Shown in pieces: positions 35,061 through 46,296 of a DNA stretch of 64,000 nt. How positions within the stretch are numbered: position 1 is the first letter of the stretch; each line of letters starts with the position of its first letter. Under the pieces are notes generated by a model. The model saw only the letters and a list, made by a program, of their open reading frames with translations, did no database searches and was not told where the DNA came from. The stretch is from Sinimarinibacterium flocculans (GTDB lineage Bacteria > Pseudomonadota > Gammaproteobacteria > Nevskiales > Nevskiaceae). The stretch is taken from positions 372,001 to 436,000 of the forward strand of contig NZ_QICN01000003.1 in NCBI RefSeq assembly GCF_003201205.1, read 5' to 3'. The translations under genes and the position numbers were made by a program.

Positions 35061-35927
35061 ATGACCGCACAAAAGATTCAATTCTCTTTCGAGCTGTTTC
35101 CGCCCCGCACGCCCGCCGGCTGGGACAAGCTGCCGGCGCTGGCCTCTGCACTGGCCGCGGTGCAGCCGGCGTTCTTCAGCGTGACCTACGGCGCCGGCGG
35201 CTCGGAGCAGAACGGCACCTACGACACCCTGATCCGCGTCGTCGAACAGACCGGCATCGAGACCGCACCGCACCTGACCTGCATCGGCTCGACCCGCGCC
35301 AGGATCGGCGCCCTGCTCGACCAGTACCGGGCGGCCGGCGTCACCCGCATCGTCGCGCTGCGCGGGGACCTGCCCGCCACCGCCGCATCGAGCGAGGCCC
35401 CCGGCGAACTGCGCTACGCCAGCGAACTCGTGGCCTTCATCCGCGAGACCCACGGCGATCACTTCACCCTCGAAGTGGCCGCCTATCCGGAAATGCACCC
35501 GCAGGCGGCGAACCCGGACGCCGACTTCGATGCCTTCCGCCGCAAGATCGACGCCGGTGCCGACGGCGCGGTCACGCAGTACTTCTTCACCGCGGAGGCC
35601 TACTTCGACTTCGTCGAGCGCTGCACGCGGGCGGGGATCACCGTTCCGATCGTGCCCGGCATCATGCCCATCACGAACCACGCGCAGCTGACCCGCTTCT
35701 CGGCCGCCTGCGGCGCGGACATCCCGCGCTGGATCCGCCTGCGCCTGGAGCAGTACCAGGACGACAAGGCCGCACTCCAGGACTTCGGCCTCGAAGTCGT
35801 CGCGCGCCTGTGCCGCGCACTGCTGGACAACGGCGCGCCGGGCCTGCATTTCTACACCCTCAACCAGGCCGAACCGACGTTGCGGCTGTGGCAGCACCTG
35901 GGTCTGCCGACGCCGACAGGGTCGTAG
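35061..35927 (+). CDS. metF: Methylenetetrahydrofolate reductase
   Basis: The 288-residue flavoenzyme reduces 5,10-methylene-THF to 5-methyl-THF, the methyl donor for remaking methionine from homocysteine. The start ATG 35061 gives MTAQKIQFSFELFPPRTPAGWDK, the typical beginning; a longer frame from 35019 covers the terminator hairpin and is rejected. Further marks are FFSVTYGAGGSEQNGTYDT, HLTCIGSTRARIG, IVALRGDLP, EVAAYPEMHP, GADGAVTQYFF and VPIVPGIMPI. It completes the methyl cycle encoded with metK and ahcY. Confidence 0.96.
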   Translation: MTAQKIQFSFELFPPRTPAGWDKLPALASALAAVQPAFFSVTYGAGGSEQNGTYDTLIRVVEQTGIETAPHLTCIGSTRARIGALLDQYRAAGVTRIVALRGDLPATAASSEAPGELRYASELVAFIRETHGDHFTLEVAAYPEMHPQAANPDADFDAFRRKIDAGADGAVTQYFFTAEAYFDFVERCTRAGITVPIVPGIMPITNHAQLTRFSAACGADIPRWIRLRLEQYQDDKAALQDFGLEVVARLCRALLDNGAPGLHFYTLNQAEPTLRLWQHLGLPTPTGS

Positions 35928-35970
35928 AGGCCTTCACCCCGGGTCACCGCATGGCGCACACTCGCGCGCC

Positions 35971-36597
35971 ATGACCGCTGCCGCCCTGCTGCCGATACTC
36001 GACCTCGTCGGCGTTGCCGTCTTCGCGATCTCGGGCGCGCTCGCGGCCGGACGCAAGTCGCTGGACCTGCTCGGCGTGATCGTCATCGCGATCGTCACGT
36101 CGGTCGGCGGCGGCACACTGCGCGACCTGCTGCTCGACCGCACTGCATTCTGGATCGTCAACCCGAAGTACCTGGTGACGATCATCGTTGCCGCGCTCGC
36201 GACGATGGCCTACGTGCGCTTCCGTCGCCCGCCCGACAAGGCCCTGCAGGTGGCCGACGCCCTCGGCCTCGCATTCTTCGCCATCTCCGGGGCGCAGATC
36301 GCGGAAACCAGCGGCACCGGCGGCCTCATCGCCGTGGTCATGGGCACGATCACCGGCGTGTTCGGCGGCGTGCTGCGCGACGTGCTCTGCGCCGAAATCC
36401 CCATGATCCTGCGCAAGGGCAACATCTACGCGACCGCCGCCATTGCCGGGACCAGCGCCTATGTCGTGCTGCAGGATGCCGGCGTGGCAAGGCTCTGGTC
36501 AGCTGCGGCCGGTATGCTGGTCATCGCCGGCCTGCGCCTGGCCGCGATCATCTGGAGCCTGAGCCTCCCCGTCTTCACGATCAACGAGCGACGATGA
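35971..36597 (+). CDS. TRIC/UPF0126 family membrane protein (YicG-like)
   Basis: The 208-residue protein has seven hydrophobic helices in two similar halves. Each half holds a Gly-rich motif: AISGALAAGRKSLDLLGVIV and VTSVGGGTLRDLLLDR in the first, AISGAQIAETSGTGGLIAVV and ITGVFGGVLRDVLCAEIP in the second. This internal repeat is the mark of bacterial trimeric intracellular cation channel (TRIC) relatives. It sits in the inner membrane. The stop overlaps the mtgA start by four bases, although no shared role is known. Confidence 0.92.
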   Translation: MTAAALLPILDLVGVAVFAISGALAAGRKSLDLLGVIVIAIVTSVGGGTLRDLLLDRTAFWIVNPKYLVTIIVAALATMAYVRFRRPPDKALQVADALGLAFFAISGAQIAETSGTGGLIAVVMGTITGVFGGVLRDVLCAEIPMILRKGNIYATAAIAGTSAYVVLQDAGVARLWSAAAGMLVIAGLRLAAIIWSLSLPVFTINERR

Positions 36598-37592
36598 AGC
36601 CGCGCCGTCCCCCGACCCTCCATCCACCCTCCCGACCGCCGGCGGCACCTCCGGCGAGCCCCTTGCTGCCGCAGCCGGCCCGGCGGCCGGCCGCTGCCAC
36701 ACCCGCGCCGGAACGGCTCACGTCCGATCCGCCGCTGCCGAGCCCGCCCCTGTCCCGGCGATGGCGCCTGCTGCCGGTGCTGATCGTCGGCCTGTTGTGG
36801 CTGCTGGGCTTGATCCTGGCCGTGGTCTTGGCCCTGCGCTGGCTGCCGCCGCCGACCACCGCCTTCATGCTCCAGAGCCCGGTCACGCCGGTGCGTTACG
36901 AGTGGGTGCCCGCCGAGCACATCAGCAATGCGATGCGCCACGCCGTCGTCGCCTCCGAGGATCAGAAGTTCTTCCAGCATCGCGGCTTCGACTTCGAAGC
37001 GATCGGCGATGCACTCGACGAGCGCCGCGACGGCGGCCGCCTGCGCGGCGCCTCGACCATCAGCCAGCAGACTGCGAAAAACCTGTTCCTGTGGTCCGGT
37101 GGCGGCTTCGCCCGCAAGGGCATCGAGGCCGCGTTCACCGTGCTGATCGAGACGCTCTGGGACAAGCCGCGCATCCTCGAGGTCTACCTGAACATCGCGG
37201 AGTTCGGTCCGGGCATCTACGGCGTCGAAGCGGCCGCGCAGGCCTTCTTCGGCAAGAGAGCCGCGCAGATCACCCCCGAGGAGGCCGCGCGCCTGGCCGC
37301 CGTGCTGCCCAGCCCGCGGCGCTGGAGCGCTCGCGAGCCGGGGCCCTACGTGCAGGAACGCGCGCGCTGGATTCTCGGCCAGATGGGCCATCGTCCGGCG
37401 GCGCCCGAATCGCTGCCCGACGAGGCCGACGCGGCGCTCCCGCAGACCGTCATCGAAACGGCGCCGGCGCAGGGTGGCGATGTCGATACCCGGGCCTTCG
37501 ACGAATTCGAAGGCGAGTTCGGCGTTCCGCGGCCGATCGACCCCGACGAGCCGATCGGGTCGGCAAGCGGCGAAGCCGACGCCGAGGACTAG
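36594..37592 (+). CDS. mtgA: Monofunctional peptidoglycan glycosyltransferase
   Basis: The 332-residue protein polymerises lipid II into glycan strands. After a Pro-rich cytoplasmic tail of 55 residues (unusually long) comes one membrane helix (LLPVLIVGLLWLLGLILAVVLAL) and a GT51 domain: VVASEDQKFFQHRGFD near residue 118 with the catalytic Glu, GASTISQQTAKNLFLWSGG near residue 150 and EVYLNIAEFGPGIYGVEAAA near residue 195. An acidic tail of about 70 residues (GDVDTRAFDEFEGEFG) follows the domain and is also not usual. ATG 36594 overlaps the preceding gene; an internal start would shorten the Pro-rich tail. Confidence 0.92.
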   Translation: MKPRRPPTLHPPSRPPAAPPASPLLPQPARRPAAATPAPERLTSDPPLPSPPLSRRWRLLPVLIVGLLWLLGLILAVVLALRWLPPPTTAFMLQSPVTPVRYEWVPAEHISNAMRHAVVASEDQKFFQHRGFDFEAIGDALDERRDGGRLRGASTISQQTAKNLFLWSGGGFARKGIEAAFTVLIETLWDKPRILEVYLNIAEFGPGIYGVEAAAQAFFGKRAAQITPEEAARLAAVLPSPRRWSAREPGPYVQERARWILGQMGHRPAAPESLPDEADAALPQTVIETAPAQGGDVDTRAFDEFEGEFGVPRPIDPDEPIGSASGEADAED

Positions 37593-37605
37593 CCCGCGGC
37601 GATCG

Positions 37606-38490
37606 TCAGTCCACCGGAGTGACCTCGGGGGGCCGGCGCAACAGCGGCGGACGCTCGCCTTCGCTGAGCGCCCACCATGCGCCGTCGGCGTCGACCGTCA
37701 GCGCCTCGTAGAGCCGCTGATCGCGCGGCAGCGGCACCGACGCCTGCGGGCCGGCCGCGAGCGCGGCGCCCCAGTCCCCGGACGCGGCGGCGACGAAGCG
37801 CAGCACGCGCAGGTAGGTCATCACGAGCAGCTCGTGGCCGTTCGGATGCAGCACCATGGCGGTAGCGAGGTCGCGCCCCTTCCACCCCCGCGCCGACGCG
37901 CCCGTGTCCGCCATCACGCCGATACGGCGCGCAAGCTGTTCGTCGGGGCCGTCCAGATCCACGACATAAAGTTCCGCCGGCGGCACGCGCTTCTCGATCA
38001 GCAGGATCTGTCCACGGCGCTCGTCGACGGCGATGGCCTCGACATCGCGCGGGCCCTGCGGGAAGCGCAGTTGCAGAACGCGCTCGACCGCTGCCGTGCA
38101 TGCCCCCGCTTCCGGCTCGACGAGCAGCAGGATCTGCACGCGGCGCCGCCAGGCCAGGTTGTCGCCGGTGTCGGCGATGGCGAGATGGGGTCTGCCCCGC
38201 CACTCGAACGCGGCGATGTCTTCCCAGTCACCCGCCGTGGCCTGCACCGCCACGCGCTCGCGCAGCCGCCCGTCGACGCCCAGGCCGTAGAGCACCGGCG
38301 CGTGACCGCTGTCGTTGTGCGTCCACAGCAGGCCCGGTTGCCGGCGTGACGCCGCCAGCCCGGAGGCCTCGGTCAGCTCGCCCGCGGAAACCAGACCCTG
38401 TGTCTGCCAGGACGGCGGCTCCGCGGCGCGCACAGGACTCGCGACGGCGAGACCCAGGACCAGCACAAGACGTGATATTCGATATGACAA
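37606..38490 (-). CDS. Exported beta-propeller-like protein of unknown function
   Basis: The 294-residue frame starts at TTG 38490 (GTG 38466 is another choice). The N-terminus RLVLVLGLAVASPVRAAE is a signal peptide. The mature part has SGLAASRRQPGLLWTHNDSGHAP, DWEDIAAFEWRGRPHLAIADTGDN, RDVEAIAVDERRGQILLIEKR and ALTVDADGAWWALSEG, repeated four-strand blades as in SdiA/esterase-like or phytase-like propellers. The W-E-D-I-A and D-T-G-D-N motifs recur in such exported proteins. No catalytic residues can be assigned. It converges on mtgA with 13 bases between. Confidence 0.75.
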   Translation of the reverse strand: MSYRISRLVLVLGLAVASPVRAAEPPSWQTQGLVSAGELTEASGLAASRRQPGLLWTHNDSGHAPVLYGLGVDGRLRERVAVQATAGDWEDIAAFEWRGRPHLAIADTGDNLAWRRRVQILLLVEPEAGACTAAVERVLQLRFPQGPRDVEAIAVDERRGQILLIEKRVPPAELYVVDLDGPDEQLARRIGVMADTGASARGWKGRDLATAMVLHPNGHELLVMTYLRVLRFVAAASGDWGAALAAGPQASVPLPRDQRLYEALTVDADGAWWALSEGERPPLLRRPPEVTPVD

Positions 38491-38827
38491 TGTGACTTAC
38501 CGTGATCGAGGATGCACTTTAGGTTTGCGCGCTAACTCTCTTTTTTCCATAAAGAAGCTCGAGATTGCGCACAGCGATTGTGGATAAGTATGTGCACAGC
38601 CAACCGAACAATCGCCGGAAATGCCCGTCCCTGCGTGATTTCTGCGCATAGACGAGTTTCTATGCACAGGACTTTGTCATCTTGAATCAATGACTTGCAC
38701 CAATATTGCGCCATTCTTGCAGGAAAGTGTCGCAATTTCGCGGCTTGCACGGCCCACGCACCGCCTCTGTGCATAACCGCTCGCACCCGTTTGCCGCACT
38801 GCGGCATCGGCCGCTTACACTGCGCCC
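38491..38827. other. AT-richer intergenic region with DnaA-box-like sites
   Basis: 337 bases between divergent genes. It is clearly less GC-rich than its surroundings. It holds one perfect DnaA-box sequence TGTGGATAA (38579-38587) and several TGTGCATA-like near matches (around 38655 and 38769). It should contain the promoters of the propeller gene (minus) and thiD (plus), but I could not place them. No RNA gene or riboswitch was recognised upstream of thiD. Confidence 0.5.
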
Positions 38828-39607
38828 ATGACAACCGCCTCTTCTCCGCCGCTGGTCCTGTGCATTTCGGGGCACGACCCCGGCGGCGGCGCCGGCCTGC
38901 AAGCCGACATCGAGGCCGTCGGCGCCCAGGGTGCGCACGCGCTGGGTGTCATTACCGCGCTGACGGTGCAGGACACCCGCAACGTCCGACGCGTCGAACC
39001 CGTGGCCATCGACATCTTCGCCGATCAGCTCGAGCTGCTGCTTGCCGACAGCCGGATCGCCGCGATCAAGCTCGGCCTGCTCGGCAGCACGGCCCAGGTG
39101 CCCGTGATTCTCGACGCCATCGCGCGCTGCCGTGTCCCGGTGGTGCTGGACCCGGTGCTGCGCGCCGGTGGCGGCGGCACGCTGGCTGCCGACGCCACCG
39201 CCCGGGCGATCGCCGATCGACTTCTGCCGGCGGCCACCATCGCCACCCCCAACGCCGACGAGGCGCGTCGCCTGAGCGGGGAACCGACGCCGGCAGCCGC
39301 GGCCGCAAGGCTGCTGGCGACCGGTTGCGAACAGCTGCTGATCACCGGCGGCGACGAAGCCACGACCGAGGTGGAGAACCGCTGGTACCACCGCGATGGT
39401 CGCGAGATCTTGTTCCGCTGGCCACGCTTGCCGCAGGGCTTTCACGGTGCCGGTTGCACGCTGGCCAGCGCCCTGGCCGCGCGTCTGGCGCTGGGCGAGG
39501 CAATGAACGTGGCGCTGGACCGTGCACAGCGGTATGTCCACACCTGCCTCGAGCGCGCACTGCAGCCGGGACGGGGGCGCGCAATTCCGGGGCGGTGGCC
39601 GCGATGA
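38828..39607 (+). CDS. thiD: Hydroxymethylpyrimidine/phosphomethylpyrimidine kinase
   Basis: The 259-residue kinase phosphorylates HMP and HMP-P for thiamine synthesis. Ribokinase-fold marks: [18 protein letters not shown] near residue 14, [18 protein letters not shown] near residue 79, [20 protein letters not shown] and the anion hole [20 protein letters not shown] near residue 205. The usual GTGCTLSSA motif appears as GAGCTLASA. The start overlaps no other gene and thiE follows with a four-base overlap. Confidence 0.95.
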   Translation: MTTASSPPLVLCISGHDPGGGAGLQADIEAVGAQGAHALGVITALTVQDTRNVRRVEPVAIDIFADQLELLLADSRIAAIKLGLLGSTAQVPVILDAIARCRVPVVLDPVLRAGGGGTLAADATARAIADRLLPAATIATPNADEARRLSGEPTPAAAAARLLATGCEQLLITGGDEATTEVENRWYHRDGREILFRWPRLPQGFHGAGCTLASALAARLALGEAMNVALDRAQRYVHTCLERALQPGRGRAIPGRWPR

Positions 39608-40263
39608 GCGGCGCGCGGCTGCGCGGGCTCTACGCCATTACGCCGGATGCGCTGACGAGCGATCCGGACCGCCTGCTCGACGCCTGTGCCGCCGCGCTGC
39701 GCGGCGGTGCGCGGCTGCTGCAGTACCGCGACAAGCGCAGTCCCGCGCCGACACGCCTCGTGCTGGCGCGCACGCTGGCCACCTTGTGCCGCACGCACGG
39801 CGCGCTGTTGGTCGTGAACGACGATGTACGACTCGCGATCGAGGCGGGCGCACACGGCGTGCATCTGGGTGCCGGCGACGGCAGTCTGGCCGACGCCCGC
39901 AGGCAGCTCGGCAGCGCAGCCATCGTCGGCGCCACCTGCGGCAACGATCTGATGCGCGCCGACGCCGCGATCGACGCCGGTGCCAGCTACGTCGCCTTCG
40001 GACGTCTCTACCCCTCGCGCTCCAAGCCCGATGCGCCGCCGGCCGATCTGGCCACGCTGACGCTGGCGCGCGAACGCTGGCCGGTCGCCGTCTGCGGCAT
40101 CGGCGGCATCACGCCAACGCTGGCACCGGCGGTGGTCGCAGCAGGCGCCGATCTGGTGGCTGCGATCGACGGCGTCTTCGGCGCGGCCGACGTCGAGGCC
40201 GCGGCCCGGGCCTATGCGCAGGCCTTCGATGCTGGAAACACAGCGGTAGAAACCGGAAACTGA
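39604..40263 (+). CDS. thiE: Thiamine-phosphate synthase
   Basis: The 219-residue TIM-barrel enzyme joins HMP-PP and THZ-P into thiamine phosphate. Marks: LYAITPD at strand 1, LLQYRDKRS near residue 38 (pyrophosphate/Mg site), [25 protein letters not shown] near residue 66, [23 protein letters not shown] near residue 136 and VCGIGGIT near residue 165. The start ATG overlaps the thiD stop (ATGA), so the two are translated together. Confidence 0.95.
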   Translation: MSGARLRGLYAITPDALTSDPDRLLDACAAALRGGARLLQYRDKRSPAPTRLVLARTLATLCRTHGALLVVNDDVRLAIEAGAHGVHLGAGDGSLADARRQLGSAAIVGATCGNDLMRADAAIDAGASYVAFGRLYPSRSKPDAPPADLATLTLARERWPVAVCGIGGITPTLAPAVVAAGADLVAAIDGVFGAADVEAAARAYAQAFDAGNTAVETGN

Positions 40264-40289
40264 CGCCCCTTCCGGGCATCCCGTATCCC

Positions 40290-41576
<1,287 letters not shown>

Positions 41577-41585
41577 CGCGCGCGC

Positions 41586-43585
41586 ATGCTCGCCGCCCTG
41601 CAGGAGTCGCTGGCCTGGGTCAACGCGCACCCGCACTGGGCGCTGGTGCTGCTGTTCGCCTTCGCGTTTCTCGATGCGCTGTTCGTCGTCGGCGTGTTTG
41701 TGCCCGCGGGGCTGGCCCTGTTCGCCGCCGGCGCACTGGTGGCCTTCGGCACGCTCGACCTGGGTCTCACCGTCTGCGTGGCGGCGCTCGGCGCCGTCTG
41801 CGGCGACGGCCTGAGCTTCTGGCTCGGCCGTCACTACGGAGAGCGCCTGTTCTCGTCGGCGCTGCTGCGCCGCTATCCGGAGGCGCTGGCCAACGGCCGA
41901 CGCTTCTTCGCGCGCCACGGCGCGCTGTCGGTCGCGATGGCGCGCTTTCTGGGGCCGGTCCGCGCCATCGTGCCGGCGCTCGCCGGTGCCGCCGGCCTGC
42001 GCGTCGCGGCCTTCGCCGTCGCCGATCTCGTCTCGGCGGTGCTGTGGGCGTTCACCTTCGTGCTCCCGGGCGTGGCCTTCGGTGCCTCGCTGGGACTCGC
42101 CGCCGAGGTCGCCGGCCGGCTGGCGCTGCTGCTGCTGGCCCTGACCGTGACCCTGGCGCTGACGATCTGGCTGTCGGCGCTGATCGGGCGCGCGCTGCAG
42201 CGCCATGCCGAGGCCTGGATCGGCGCGATGCTCGACTGGAGCCGGCGCCACCGGCGTCTGGGCGTCTTCGGCGCCGCGCTCGCCGACCCGACGCAGCCGG
42301 AAACGCCGGCGCTGGCGCTGCTCGGCTTGCTGCTGTTCCTCGTCAGCGGTGTCTGGCTGTGGCTGTGGGCCGGCACCGGCATGCACGCCTACCCGTCCGC
42401 CTTCGATGCCGCGATCTTCCAGTGGATGCGCGACCTGCACACGCCCTGGGGCCTGGCGCTGGGCAACCGGCTGCTGCTGCTGGGGGAGTGGCTGGTCTAC
42501 CTGCCGCTGGCGCTGGTCGCATTCGCCGGCCTGGCGGCGGCACGCAAACGCCGCGCCGCGGCACACTGGCTGGCCGCGCTGGCCTTCGGTGCACTGCTGT
42601 CGGCGGGTCTGCACACGATACCGACCGTGGCGCCGCCCCATGTCTTCTTCGGCACGCCGGCGCCGGCGGAGCATCTCGACCGCGATCTGGTGCTGTCGAC
42701 CGTGATCTACGCGTTCCTCCCGATTCTGCTGTCGACCGGTGCGCCGCGACCGCTGCGGCGCCTGCTGATCGCCGGCAGCATCGTCGTGCTGATGCTGACG
42801 ACGCTCGGGCGCCTGTACGTGGGCGCGCAGTGGGCCAGCGTGGCCCTGTTCCTCACGCTGGTCGGCGTGACCTGGGCGGCACTGCTCGGGCTCGGCTACT
42901 GGCGGCACCGGCCGGAGCGCATGCCGGCGGCGCGACTGCTGCCGCCGGTGCTGATCGCCTTCTGCGCCGGCACCGCGCTGGCGTGGACCACGCTGCGGAT
43001 GCCGCCGGACGCCGCGGCCGCGCCGCGGCAGACGGTCAGCACCGACGCCTGGGCGACACGGCTCTGGCAGGCGCTGCCGCGCAGCCGCATCGACGTGTCC
43101 GGGCGCGACCGGCAGCCGCTGAACCTGCAGTGGGCGGCCGAACCGGCGGCGATCACGCAGGCACTGGCCGAACAGGGCTGGACGCGGCCGCCGCGCCTGT
43201 CCGGCAGCACCGCACTGCGCTGGCTCGCCGCGGAGTCGACCATCGCCGAGCTGCCGATCCTGCCGCAGGTCCACGCCGGCCATCATCCGGCGCTGAGCCT
43301 GCGCCGGATTCTCGACGACGACCGCGCCGAGCTGTTGCGGCTGTGGCCCTCCGGCCTGCAGCTCGACGACGGGCGTCCGATCTGGATCGGCGCCGTCACC
43401 GCGCTCGAGGCTCGCCAGCGCTACCGGCTGCTGAGATACCCGGTGTCAGCGTCGACGGCGCTGTCACCCGCACAGGCCTTTCCCGCAGTCGCCGGCCTGC
43501 GCCTGCAGCCGCGCGAGGAAGTGTGGCTGCTATCCTTCGACGACGACGGCGACAACACCGCCGCGCACCCCGCCTCCGCAAGCCG

Positions 43586-43589
<4 letters not shown>
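41586..43589 (+). CDS. DedA-PAP2-LssY fusion membrane protein
   Basis: The 667-residue protein joins three parts. Residues 1-205: DedA/SNARE-associated family (VFVPAGLALFAAGAL, GDGLSFWLGRHYGERLF, ARFLGPVRAIVPALAGAAG), a lipid-carrier flippase-like fold. Residues 230-465: PAP2-type phosphatase-like membrane region (FSTLGR-type LTTLGRLYVGAQWASV near residue 400; the first acid-phosphatase motif is not obvious). Residues 490-655: LssY C-terminal domain (QPLNLQWAAEPAAITQALAEQGW...). DedA and PAP2 parts suggest recycling of undecaprenyl pyrophosphate or phospholipid turnover. LssY was named from a Legionella secretion-linked locus. The stop overlaps the ftsY start by four bases. Confidence 0.87.
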
Positions 43590-44515
<926 letters not shown>

Positions 44516-44538
44516 GGTCTTCTTGTGAGACGGGCGTC

Positions 44539-45255
44539 GTGACCGAGCTGATCCGCTTCGACCAGGTCGGCTACCGCTACCCGGGCGGCCTCGACGTGCT
44601 GTCCGGCGTCAGCTTCGAGATCGCGCAGGGCGAGATGGTCTACATCACCGGCCCCAGCGGCGCCGGCAAGACCACGCTGCTGCGGCTGATGGCCGCGCTG
44701 TGCCGCGTCAACCGCGGGCAGCTCGTGGTCATGGGCCAGAACCTCGCGACGATCAAATCGCGGCACGTGCCGGCGTTCCGCCAGCGCATCGGCATGGTCT
44801 TCCAGAACTTCAACCTGCTCTACGACCGCACGGTGTTCGACAACGTCGCGCTGCCGCTGGTGATCCGCGGCTATGCGCACAACGACATCGGCCGGCGCGT
44901 GCGCGGTGCGCTGGACGCCGTGGGTCTGCTCGGCAAGGAGCGCGTGCTGCCGCTGACGCTGTCCGGCGGCGAGCAGCAGCGTGTCGGCATCGCCCGCGCC
45001 ATCGTCACCAAGCCGGCGCTGATCCTGGCCGACGAACCGACGGGCAACCTCGACCCGGAGATGGCGCTGGAGATCATGCGCGGCTTCGCGCGCTTCAACG
45101 AGGCCGGCGTGACCGTCATGATCGCCACGCACGCGATCGACCTGATCGAGGCGCTGCCGAGGCGGATCATCCACCTTGAGCAGGGCCACATCACCGACAA
45201 GCGGCCGCGCGCCGCATCGCAGTTGCGGGAGACGCAGGCCGATGGCGCTCGTTGA
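44539..45255 (+). CDS. ftsE: Cell division ATP-binding protein FtsE
   Basis: The 238-residue ATPase works with FtsX at the division septum to control amidase activation. It has Walker A GPSGAGKTTLLRLM near residue 39, the Q-loop FQNFNLLYDRTVFDNVALPL, signature LSGGEQQRVGIARAI near residue 140, Walker B LILADEPTGNLDPEMA and the switch IATHAIDL. Start GTG 44539 is 23 bases after ftsY. Its last residues overlap the ftsX start by 14 bases. Confidence 0.97.
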   Translation: MTELIRFDQVGYRYPGGLDVLSGVSFEIAQGEMVYITGPSGAGKTTLLRLMAALCRVNRGQLVVMGQNLATIKSRHVPAFRQRIGMVFQNFNLLYDRTVFDNVALPLVIRGYAHNDIGRRVRGALDAVGLLGKERVLPLTLSGGEQQRVGIARAIVTKPALILADEPTGNLDPEMALEIMRGFARFNEAGVTVMIATHAIDLIEALPRRIIHLEQGHITDKRPRAASQLRETQADGAR

Positions 45256-46192
45256 AGCCGGCCTCGACCGTCCGCGCTGGTTCGCGCGCTGGACGCAGGA
45301 GCACCTGCGCGTCCTGTTCTTCTCGCTCGGCAAGATCGCGCGCGCGCCGCTGGCGGCGGGCCTCACAGCCCTGGTGATCGGCATCGCCCTGGCGCTGCCG
45401 GCAGGTCTGTACGTGGCCGTCAGCAACCTGTCCAAGATCGGCTATTCCTGGCAGGAGTCGCTGCAGATCTCGCTGTTCCTCAAGGACAGCGTCGCCAGCG
45501 ATCGTGGCGCGGCGCTGGCGCGCGAGCTCGGGAACGAGGCCGGCGTCGCCGGCACGCACTACATCTCCCGCGAACAGTCGATGGCCGAGTTCCGGGAGCT
45601 GTCCGGGTTCGGCGAGGCGCTGGACCTGCTGCAGGACAATCCGCTGCCCGCCGTGATCGCGGTGACGCCGGAGCCGCGCCAGAGCAAGGCCGATGTCCAG
45701 TCCCTGCTGGAGCGCCTGACACGGCTGCCCGAAGTCGATCTCGCCAAGCTCGACCAGCAGTGGATGGAGCGTCTGTACGCGGTACTGGCGATCGCCGAGC
45801 GTGCGGTGGGCATCATCGCGCTGCTGCTGGGGCTCGCGGTAATGGTCATCATCGGCAACACCATCCGCCTGGATATCGAGGCCCGCCGCGAGGAGATCGA
45901 GGTCATGAAGCTGATCGGCGCGCCCGGCAGTTTCGTGCGCCGGCCGTTCCTGTACAGCGGGTTCTGGTTCGGCCTCGGCGGCGGCACACTGGCATGGATC
46001 CTGGTCGCCGTCGGCACCGGGATGCTGGAAACACCGGCCGCCGACCTCGCGGCGCTCTACGGCAGCGACTACCGGCTTGCCGGCCTGGGGGCGCGCGACG
46101 GTTTCTCGCTGATCCTCGCCGGCATCGTGCTCGGCTGGGCCGGCGCCTTCGTGACCGTCACCCGGCGCATCGCGCAGATCGAGCCCAAGTAA
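45242..46192 (+). CDS. ftsX: Cell division protein FtsX
   Basis: The 316-residue membrane partner of FtsE. The start is ATG 45242 (MALVEAGLDRPRW), inside the end of ftsE; a longer upstream frame would lie inside ftsE. It has four membrane helices: one at about residues 37-58, then a periplasmic domain (SWQESLQISLFLKDSVASD...GTHYISREQSMAEFREL), and three near the C-terminus (VGIIALLLGLAVMVIIGNT, FGLGGGTLAWILVAVG, GFSLILAGIVLGWAGAFV). The RLDIEARREEIEVMKLIGA segment is the FtsX/MacB coupling region. Confidence 0.96.
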   Translation: MALVEAGLDRPRWFARWTQEHLRVLFFSLGKIARAPLAAGLTALVIGIALALPAGLYVAVSNLSKIGYSWQESLQISLFLKDSVASDRGAALARELGNEAGVAGTHYISREQSMAEFRELSGFGEALDLLQDNPLPAVIAVTPEPRQSKADVQSLLERLTRLPEVDLAKLDQQWMERLYAVLAIAERAVGIIALLLGLAVMVIIGNTIRLDIEARREEIEVMKLIGAPGSFVRRPFLYSGFWFGLGGGTLAWILVAVGTGMLETPAADLAALYGSDYRLAGLGARDGFSLILAGIVLGWAGAFVTVTRRIAQIEPK

Positions 46193-46242
46193 CCGCAGGC
46201 GGCATATTCATATTCACAATCAATCCGTTGACTTGAATCAAC

Positions 46243-46286
46243 GGAACTCCCGCGGCCCCTTAGCACTCTATTCAAACGAGTGCTAA
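46243..46286 (+). promoter_or_regulatory. Perfect CIRCE operator (HrcA site) and candidate rpoH promoter
   Basis: TTAGCACTC-N9-GAGTGCTAA (46260-46286) is an exact CIRCE inverted repeat, the binding site of the heat-shock repressor HrcA, and lies 10 bases before the rpoH start. GGAACTC (46243-46249) followed after 17 bases by TCTA (46267-46270) resembles a sigma-E promoter whose -10 would lie at the edge of the left CIRCE arm; this promoter call is tentative. A 7-bp inverted repeat CCGTTGA/TCAACGG (46226-46245) stands just upstream. Confidence 0.85.
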
Positions 46287-46296
46287 CATCACCTGC

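Noticed and set aside
38579-38780. DnaA-box-like sites suggesting a replication origin
   Set aside because: Only one perfect box and some near matches; no dnaA, dnaN, parAB or other origin genes nearby and no AT-rich unwinding repeats.
46226-46245. Inverted repeat CCGTTGA/TCAACGG after ftsX as an intrinsic terminator
   Set aside because: No U-tract follows on either strand and the stem is only 7 bp; it was kept only as a note near the rpoH promoter.
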